The notes below the pieces were generated by a model. The model did no database searches. It was not told the DNA's origin and worked only from the letters and a program-made list of their open reading frames with translations. The position numbers and the translations under genes were made by a program. From positions 1 through 5,744 of the forward strand of contig JAFGOJ010000159.1 in the NCBI GenBank assembly GCA_016926575.1: a DNA stretch of 5,744 nt, given 5' to 3'. The stretch comes from Anaerolineae bacterium. Lineage in GTDB: Bacteria; Chloroflexota; Anaerolineae; B4-G1; DUEL01. Below, in pieces: positions 1 through 3,163 of the stretch (the first letter of the stretch is position 1; the number at the start of each line of letters is the position of its first letter).

Positions 1-19
1 GCGGCCCGGCCACCACAAA

Positions 20-34
20 GGGCAGAAAATGCCC
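20..34. repeat. Small hairpin, 5-bp stem
   Basis: GGGCA (20-24) pairs with TGCCC (30-34) around a GAAAA loop. It sits a few bases left of the stronger palindrome at 39-65. It is short enough to occur by chance in this GC-rich DNA and has no T-run after it. Confidence 0.35.
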
Positions 35-38
35 ACCC

Positions 39-65
39 TCCCGCCGGGTCCGTGACCCGGCGGGA
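39..65. repeat. Palindromic repeat copy A (12-bp stem, CGT loop)
   Basis: TCCCGCCGGGTC (39-50) pairs perfectly with GACCCGGCGGGA (54-65) around a 3-nt CGT loop. The inner 23 bp (41-63) recur exactly, as the reverse complement, at 3067-3089. A variant with matched changes on both arms lies at 319-346. The bases just right of the stem, GCAAGAGG then GGCCG, resemble those right of copy B, CAAGAGGGCCG, which suggests a conserved element longer than the stem. It is probably a REP-like dispersed intergenic repeat. A role as terminator is less likely because no U-tract follows on either strand. Confidence 0.75.
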
Positions 66-115
66 GCAAGAGGGGCCGCCTGAGGCGCTAACCCAGGCCC
101 ATTTGCGGAAGGGGT

Positions 116-140
116 CCGGGGAAACCACAGGTTTCCCCGG
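116..140. repeat. Perfect hairpin, 11-bp stem
   Basis: CCGGGGAAACC (116-126) pairs with GGTTTCCCCGG (130-140) around a 3-nt ACA loop. It lies six bases from the next hairpin at 146-166, so the two form a tandem pair. No T-run follows. Function is unknown; an intergenic repeat unit is the simplest reading. Confidence 0.65.
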
Positions 141-145
141 CGGGG

Positions 146-166
146 TGCAGGGGCGGAGCCCCTGCA
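146..166. repeat. Perfect hairpin, 9-bp stem
   Basis: TGCAGGGGC (146-154) pairs with GCCCCTGCA (158-166) around GGA. It is the second half of a tandem stem-loop pair with 116-140. The sequence after it (AAGTCCTGG) has no U-tract, which argues against a classical rho-independent terminator on the + strand. Confidence 0.65.
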
Positions 167-187
167 AAGTCCTGGTAACCGACGGTC

Positions 188-206
188 GGCGGGTTTGAAA
201 CCCGCC
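188..206. repeat. Palindrome GGCGGGTTT-G-AAACCCGCC
   Basis: Nine bases on each side of a central G (197) are complementary. As a hairpin it would form a 7-bp stem (188-194 with 200-206) and a 5-nt loop. It lies 13 bases left of the 86-bp inverted repeat. From memory, similar 'GGCGGGTTT...AAACCCGCC' palindromes are frequent between genes in Chloroflexota genomes; I cannot check copy number here. Confidence 0.6.
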
Positions 207-218
207 CTACAGACTCGG

Positions 219-304
219 GTCATCGCGAGCCGCCGCAGACGGCGAAGCGATCCCCCAGCAGCGTCTTGGGGATTGCTTCGGGCGCTCCGCGCCCTCGCAA
301 TGAC
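219..304. repeat. 86-bp compound inverted repeat with two internal hairpins
   Basis: Two 37-nt arms (219-255 and 268-304) are inverted relative to each other around a 12-nt spacer. The outer 11 bases (GTCATCGCGAG against the complement of CTCGCAATGAC) match with one difference. The inner 13 (CGAAGCGATCCCC against the complement of GGGGATTGCTTCG) also match with one difference. The middle 13 bases of the two arms have diverged, yet each arm carries its own hairpin: CGCCG-CAGA-CGGCG at 231-244 and GGGCGC-TCC-GCGCCC at 280-294. The whole could fold as a cruciform or cloverleaf. The GTCATTGCGAG...GAAGCAATC core resembles a repeat widely scattered in bacterial intergenic DNA (recollection, not checked). 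A MITE-like non-autonomous element is possible, but I see no transposase or target-site duplication. Confidence 0.75.
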
Positions 305-318
305 GTGTCGGTGGTGTG

Positions 319-346
319 TTCCGCCCGGTCTCCTGACCGGGCGGAA
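319..346. repeat. Palindromic repeat copy B (12-bp stem, TCCT loop)
   Basis: TTCCGCCCGGTC (319-330) pairs perfectly with GACCGGGCGGAA (335-346) around TCCT. Compared with copy A at 39-65, the sixth base of the inner 10-bp arm is C instead of G, and its partner changes from C to G. One outer pair changes from C-G to T-A. Pairing is therefore kept despite sequence change. The following CAAGAGGGCCG is also shared with copy A. It is probably a member of the same dispersed family. Confidence 0.7.
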
Positions 347-398
347 CAAGAGGGCCGTAGGCTTATTTTCGGAGCAGATGCGATTGCCCCGTCCCCAC

Positions 399-426
399 TT
401 GACGTTCTTCCCGCCGATGGTATCAT
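399..426 (+). promoter_or_regulatory. Predicted sigma70-like promoter for the LysM/LTD gene
   Basis: TTGACG (399-404) and TATCAT (421-426) each match the -35 and -10 consensus at five of six bases, with a 16-nt spacer. Transcription would be expected to start near 431-433, leaving a 5' leader of only about 10-12 nt that consists mainly of the ribosome binding site. It sits immediately before the gene in a GC-rich background where such hexamers are rare, which supports it. No operator-like repeat overlaps it. Confidence 0.6.
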
Positions 427-432
427 AGCAAC

Positions 433-437
433 GGAGG
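433..437 (+). promoter_or_regulatory. Ribosome binding site fixing the start at 443
   Basis: GGAGG lies 5 nt before the ATG at 443. The same reading frame stays open upstream to an ATG at 266. That ATG sits inside the spacer of the inverted repeat, has no ribosome binding site, and would place the hydrophobic anchor at residue 60 or later. The start at 443 is therefore preferred. Confidence 0.85.
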
Positions 438-442
438 TGACG

Positions 443-1192
443 ATGCGCGCGCGATCTTGGGCTGTGGCGGTACTCGTCGTCCTGCTGCTGTCGGCGGCCG
501 GGGCGCTGGGCGTCTTCCTGTTCCGCGGAGACGAAGCAGCCCCCGCACCGTCCGTAGCCCCCTCCGCCGAATCCACAGCGCCGCCGGTCGCCGCGGTCAC
601 GCCGAGCGCCATCCCGCTGCCCACCCTCACGCCCACCCCCGCGCCGTACCTCTACACGGTCCAGGATGGCGACACGATGTTCGGCATCGCCCTCGCCTAC
701 GGCCTGACGCTGGACGAACTGGTGGACGCCAACGGCCTGGCCGACCCCAGCCTGATTCGCCCCGGCGACATGCTGGTCATTCCCGGCCTGACCGCTGTGC
801 CGTCCGAGCAGCCGGTCGAACCGACGGTGCCCCTGCCCACGGCGGTGCCGCGCCCGGTGCTGCCCACTGCCACCCCTGCCGGCCCGCCGCAGATTGAAAT
901 CTCTGGCGTACTGGGGGCAGGCAATCTGGCCGAAGAGGTCGTTTTGATCCGCAACCTGGGCGGCGCGGGCTCGCTGGAGGGATGGACGCTATCGGACGCC
1001 ACGGGCACGCGCTTCGTCTTCCCGCGCGTCGTGCTCTTCCCCAACGCCGAACTGCGCGTCTATTCTGCTGCGGGCCAGCCCACGCCGCTGCGTCTCTACT
1101 GGGGGCGCGCCGAAGCAGCCTGGACCTCGGGCGGGCTGGTCGCCCTGCGGGACCAGGCGGGCGAGACGGCCGATACGTTCATCGTGCCCTAG
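443..1192 (+). CDS. LysM and lamin-tail-domain (LTD) surface protein
   Basis: A 249-aa protein predicted to act outside the cytoplasm. Residues 1-4 are basic (MRAR) and 6-27 form a hydrophobic segment without an obvious lipobox, so it is either an uncleaved membrane anchor or a signal peptide. Residues 30-68 are a Pro/Ala/Thr/Ser-rich linker. Residues 69-114 form a LysM domain: it opens YTVQDGDT, continues GIALAYGLTLDELVDANGL, and closes IRPGDMLVIP. LysM modules bind peptidoglycan or other N-acetylglucosamine polymers. Residues 115-149 are a second Pro/Thr-rich linker. Residues 150-249 fit the lamin tail domain, an Ig-like beta fold: VVLIRNLGG, LEGWTLSD, FVFPRVVLFPNAELRVY, then a Trp-containing strand and VALRDQAGETADT. 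The LTD's role in bacteria is unclear; attachment or scaffolding at the envelope is an inference. No catalytic residues are visible. It has its own promoter and a convergent neighbour whose stop overlaps its own. Domain calls are confident; the biological role is not. Confidence 0.93.
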   Translation: MRARSWAVAVLVVLLLSAAGALGVFLFRGDEAAPAPSVAPSAESTAPPVAAVTPSAIPLPTLTPTPAPYLYTVQDGDTMFGIALAYGLTLDELVDANGLADPSLIRPGDMLVIPGLTAVPSEQPVEPTVPLPTAVPRPVLPTATPAGPPQIEISGVLGAGNLAEEVVLIRNLGGAGSLEGWTLSDATGTRFVFPRVVLFPNAELRVYSAAGQPTPLRLYWGRAEAAWTSGGLVALRDQAGETADTFIVP

Positions 1193-2967
1193 TTTCGCTG
1201 CGCCAGCGGCAGGTAGAGCCACGCCGACGGCGGCCGGTATTCGTAGGCTCCCATATCGCAGACGGCGCTCCCGTCTCCGTCCCCATCCACCGGGCGCGGG
1301 TTGCCTGTGACGTCGACCGGCGGGCAGGCTGCCTCGTCTGCGGCGTCGATAGCGGGACTGCCTGCGCCCAGCCGCATCCCATACGCCGCTCCCGCCAGCG
1401 GCCCCACCAGTTGCGGGTCGGCCAGCAGGTTGTGGTCGCTGGGATAGGGCGGGTCGACCCACGGCGCGTCGGTGTTCTTCACGCTGTATGCCAGGCTGTA
1501 ATCGCCCTCGAACGTCAGGTCGCCGCATCCCTCCTGGTAGAAGAGGAAGGTAACGTCCTGCGGGTCGAAATAGTCGCGGTCACCGTGGAAGAGGTTGTTG
1601 CGCCCGGTGAGCGTCTCCGCGCCGGTACAATCCCCTTCGAATCGCGGCCCGGCCCCGACCAGCCCATCGCCCTGTCCGTAGACGGTCGTGTTGACGATGG
1701 ATGCGCTCTCTCCGCCGGTATAGGCGAACTCGATGGTGTTCCCCATCGCCCGGCAGTGGTCGATGGCCGCGTCGCTGTAGGTGAAGGGCTGGCCGATGAA
1801 GAAAGCGCAGTTGCCCACCAGCACGCTGTTGAGCACCTGGGCTGCACCGGCGACTTTGACCTGGTTGCCGGCGTTCCCCTCGGCGTGGACGCGGTCGAGG
1901 GTGAGCGTGCCGCCCAGTTCGTGGTACAGCAGGTCGAGCCCGTCGGAGGCGTTGTGGAGGAAGGCTGAGTCTTCGATGATCCAATCGCCACCGGTGGTGG
2001 CGACGCCGACGCCGTCACCGTAGCCGCCGGCGGGCTGGGCCCAGCAGCCGGTCGGCTCGCCGCCGGGGTAGGTTTCGGCGCAGCCGTTCCACTCGACCAC
2101 CCAGCGGCGGAAGGTGAGCGTGCCGCTGTTCGAGCTATCTGCGCCGATGTCGCCCTCCCACCCGACCCAGCCGTTGGCGGCCAGGCGCACGTCCTCCACG
2201 GTCCAGTCGGTGAGCCGTCCGGCGCGGATGCCCGCCACGGCCAGGCCGTGGACGTTCAGGTGGCGCAGGGTGGCGTTGGCCGAGTCTTCGGCGTAGAGGC
2301 CGTCGGCGGCCCAGGGGCCGTAGGGGAAGGCGTCGCGCTCGCAGGTCAGAGCGGATCCGCCGAATCCGTGGACGTGGTCTTCGACGCAGGGGGAGTGATC
2401 GGTGATCTCGAAGCAGGCGACTTCGACGTTGCTCGAACCGGTCAGGTTGAGGACCATCGCGGCGCGCTCAGTGCCCCACAGTTCAGGCGGGTTGGGGCAG
2501 CCGGCGTCCCAACCGGCGCCCAGAATGCGGGTGGGGTGGGCGGGGTCGGGGCCGCTGGGGATAGGGGGCACGTAGCAGTCCCAGGGGTAGTCGGTCTCAC
2601 AGGCGTCGGCACCGGGCGCGCCATAGCCCATCATGTACGATCCGGCGGCTACGATCAGCGTGTCGCCACCGGCGATCAGGGGAATGCCTTCCGGTGGCAG
2701 GGCACGGAAAGGGTGGTCCCAGGCGCAGTCCTGGGCGGTGCCGCTGCCGGGGTAGGGGGCGTCGGCGAGGCCGGTGCATTGTTGGGGGGATCCGCCATCG
2801 GGGCGGACGTAGAACGTGAGCGCCTCGGCGGTGGCGGGACGGGTGGGCAGGTCGGGGGGAGAGGCAGGTTCTTCGTCTGCGGATGGGGCGGCCGGGCTGC
2901 ACGCGTTCAACGTCAGGGTTAACGTCAAGGTGGAGATAAGAAGAATGCAACCTCGTGATATGGTCAT
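1189..2967 (-). CDS. Beta-helix lipoprotein with choice-of-anchor Q-type C-terminus
   Basis: A 592-aa predicted surface lipoprotein. Residues 1-22 are a lipoprotein signal peptide with a Leu/Thr-alternating core; the lipobox is LNAC, with Cys23 the predicted lipidated residue. Residues 24-48 are a Pro/Ala/Glu-rich tether. From about 52 (FYVRPDGG) to about 500 the sequence has short beta-strand turns typical of right-handed parallel beta-helices, for example TLRHLNVHGLAVAGIRAG, WTVEDVRLAANGW and LTLDRVHAEGNAGNQVKV. Residues 536-577 match the choice-of-anchor Q pattern: GSPAIDAAD, then TGNPRPVDGDGDG, then CDMGAYEY. The chain ends AWLYLPLAQRN. There are 16 cysteines after Cys23, consistent with disulfides outside the cell. 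Beta-helix proteins often bind or cleave polysaccharides, but I see no definite catalytic site, so carbohydrate binding is only a possibility. The start at 2967 is preferred over the ATG at 2973, which directly abuts the Shine-Dalgarno sequence. The last codon overlaps the convergent LysM/LTD gene. Confidence 0.92.
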   Translation of the reverse strand: MTISRGCILLISTLTLTLTLNACSPAAPSADEEPASPPDLPTRPATAEALTFYVRPDGGSPQQCTGLADAPYPGSGTAQDCAWDHPFRALPPEGIPLIAGGDTLIVAAGSYMMGYGAPGADACETDYPWDCYVPPIPSGPDPAHPTRILGAGWDAGCPNPPELWGTERAAMVLNLTGSSNVEVACFEITDHSPCVEDHVHGFGGSALTCERDAFPYGPWAADGLYAEDSANATLRHLNVHGLAVAGIRAGRLTDWTVEDVRLAANGWVGWEGDIGADSSNSGTLTFRRWVVEWNGCAETYPGGEPTGCWAQPAGGYGDGVGVATTGGDWIIEDSAFLHNASDGLDLLYHELGGTLTLDRVHAEGNAGNQVKVAGAAQVLNSVLVGNCAFFIGQPFTYSDAAIDHCRAMGNTIEFAYTGGESASIVNTTVYGQGDGLVGAGPRFEGDCTGAETLTGRNNLFHGDRDYFDPQDVTFLFYQEGCGDLTFEGDYSLAYSVKNTDAPWVDPPYPSDHNLLADPQLVGPLAGAAYGMRLGAGSPAIDAADEAACPPVDVTGNPRPVDGDGDGSAVCDMGAYEYRPPSAWLYLPLAQRN

Positions 2968-2973
2968 CTTCAT

Positions 2974-2980
2974 CCTCCTT
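2974..2980 (-). promoter_or_regulatory. Ribosome binding site deciding the lipoprotein start
   Basis: On the - strand AAGGAGG ends at 2974. It directly touches the ATG at 2973 (zero spacing) but lies 6 nt before the ATG at 2967. Six nucleotides is a normal spacing, so translation probably begins at 2967, giving MTISRGCILL rather than MKMTISRG. The two proteins differ only by Met-Lys, so the signal peptide call is unaffected. Confidence 0.75.
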
Positions 2981-3013
2981 TTGATTTGTTTCGAACATAG
3001 AGCTCGTTCCTGT

Positions 3014-3050
3014 GGTGGTAGGCGTGCGATTCGATCACGCGCCTACCACC
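3014..3050. repeat. Long hairpin between the ATPase and lipoprotein genes
   Basis: GGTGGTAGGCG (3014-3024) is perfectly complementary to CGCCTACCACC (3040-3050). The stem can extend inward by a G-T wobble and one more pair, or by an alternative GTG/CAC pairing with a 2-nt bulge. It lies 114 bp downstream of the ATPase stop and 41 bp upstream of the lipoprotein's ribosome binding site, both read on the - strand. No U-tract follows on that strand (the next bases are ACAGGAACGAG), so a rho-independent terminator is not well supported. It may be another REP-like unit or a structured leader. Confidence 0.6.
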
Positions 3051-3066
3051 GGCAGACAATGTGCTT

Positions 3067-3089
3067 CCGCCGGGTCACGGACCCGGCGG
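3067..3089. repeat. Palindromic repeat copy C (10-bp stem, ACG loop)
   Basis: CCGCCGGGTC (3067-3076) pairs with GACCCGGCGG (3080-3089) around ACG. All 23 bases equal the reverse complement of 41-63, orientation being shown by the loop (ACG here, CGT there). On the - strand the bases that follow (AAGCA) also match those after copy A (GAGCA) at four of five positions. It lies 16 bp from the hairpin at 3014-3050, so the gap between the two - strand genes holds two strong stems. It could attenuate read-through from the ATPase gene, but no U-tract is seen. Confidence 0.75.
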
Positions 3090-3163
3090 TGGGGCGGGCG
3101 TCACGCTGGAAGCAAGACCTACAGTTTGGTGTTGGGTGAGAAGTGCTGTGTGGGCCGTTGGCG

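Larger units (their letters stand above)
1..442. other. Gene-free intergenic region rich in palindromic repeats
   Basis: No convincing coding sequence lies here. The short open frames have no ribosome binding site, no recognisable domain and Arg/Pro/Ala-rich composition typical of chance frames in GC-rich DNA. The stretch holds a succession of stem-loops at 20-34, 39-65, 116-140, 146-166, 188-206, 219-304 (compound) and 319-346, followed by a promoter and ribosome binding site for the gene at 443. None of the stems is followed by a clear T-run, so most are better read as dispersed intergenic repeat units than as terminators. The far left may also contain the 3' flank of a gene outside the window, but nothing visible shows it. 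Confidence 0.8.

Noticed and set aside
116..166. Tandem hairpins as a bidirectional terminator for a gene left of the window
   Set aside because: There is no U-tract after either stem on either strand and no gene end is visible to its left, so only a repeat call is justified.
195..428. 77-aa + strand open frame in the repeat region
   Set aside because: It runs through several palindromic repeats, is Arg/Pro-rich with no domain and no ribosome binding site, and ends within the promoter.
266..442. Upstream in-frame ATG that would lengthen the LysM/LTD protein by 59 residues
   Set aside because: It starts inside the spacer of the inverted repeat and reads through two palindromes. It lacks a ribosome binding site and would bury the hydrophobic anchor. 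The ATG at 443 has GGAGG at a good distance and lies just after a promoter.
1196..1208. Hairpin CGCTG-CGC-CAGCG as a shared terminator of the convergent genes
   Set aside because: The stem is only 5 bp, lies inside the coding sequence of the lipoprotein, and is not followed by a T-run on either strand.
982..1968. 328-aa + strand open frame
   Set aside because: It overlaps the 3' end of the LysM/LTD gene in another frame and is antisense to the lipoprotein gene. Both of those have clear domain or signal evidence, and this frame has none.
2248..2922. 224-aa Gly/Val-rich + strand open frame
   Set aside because: It is antisense to the lipoprotein gene. Its Gly/Val/Ala repetition is what codon-biased GC-rich DNA gives on the opposite strand.
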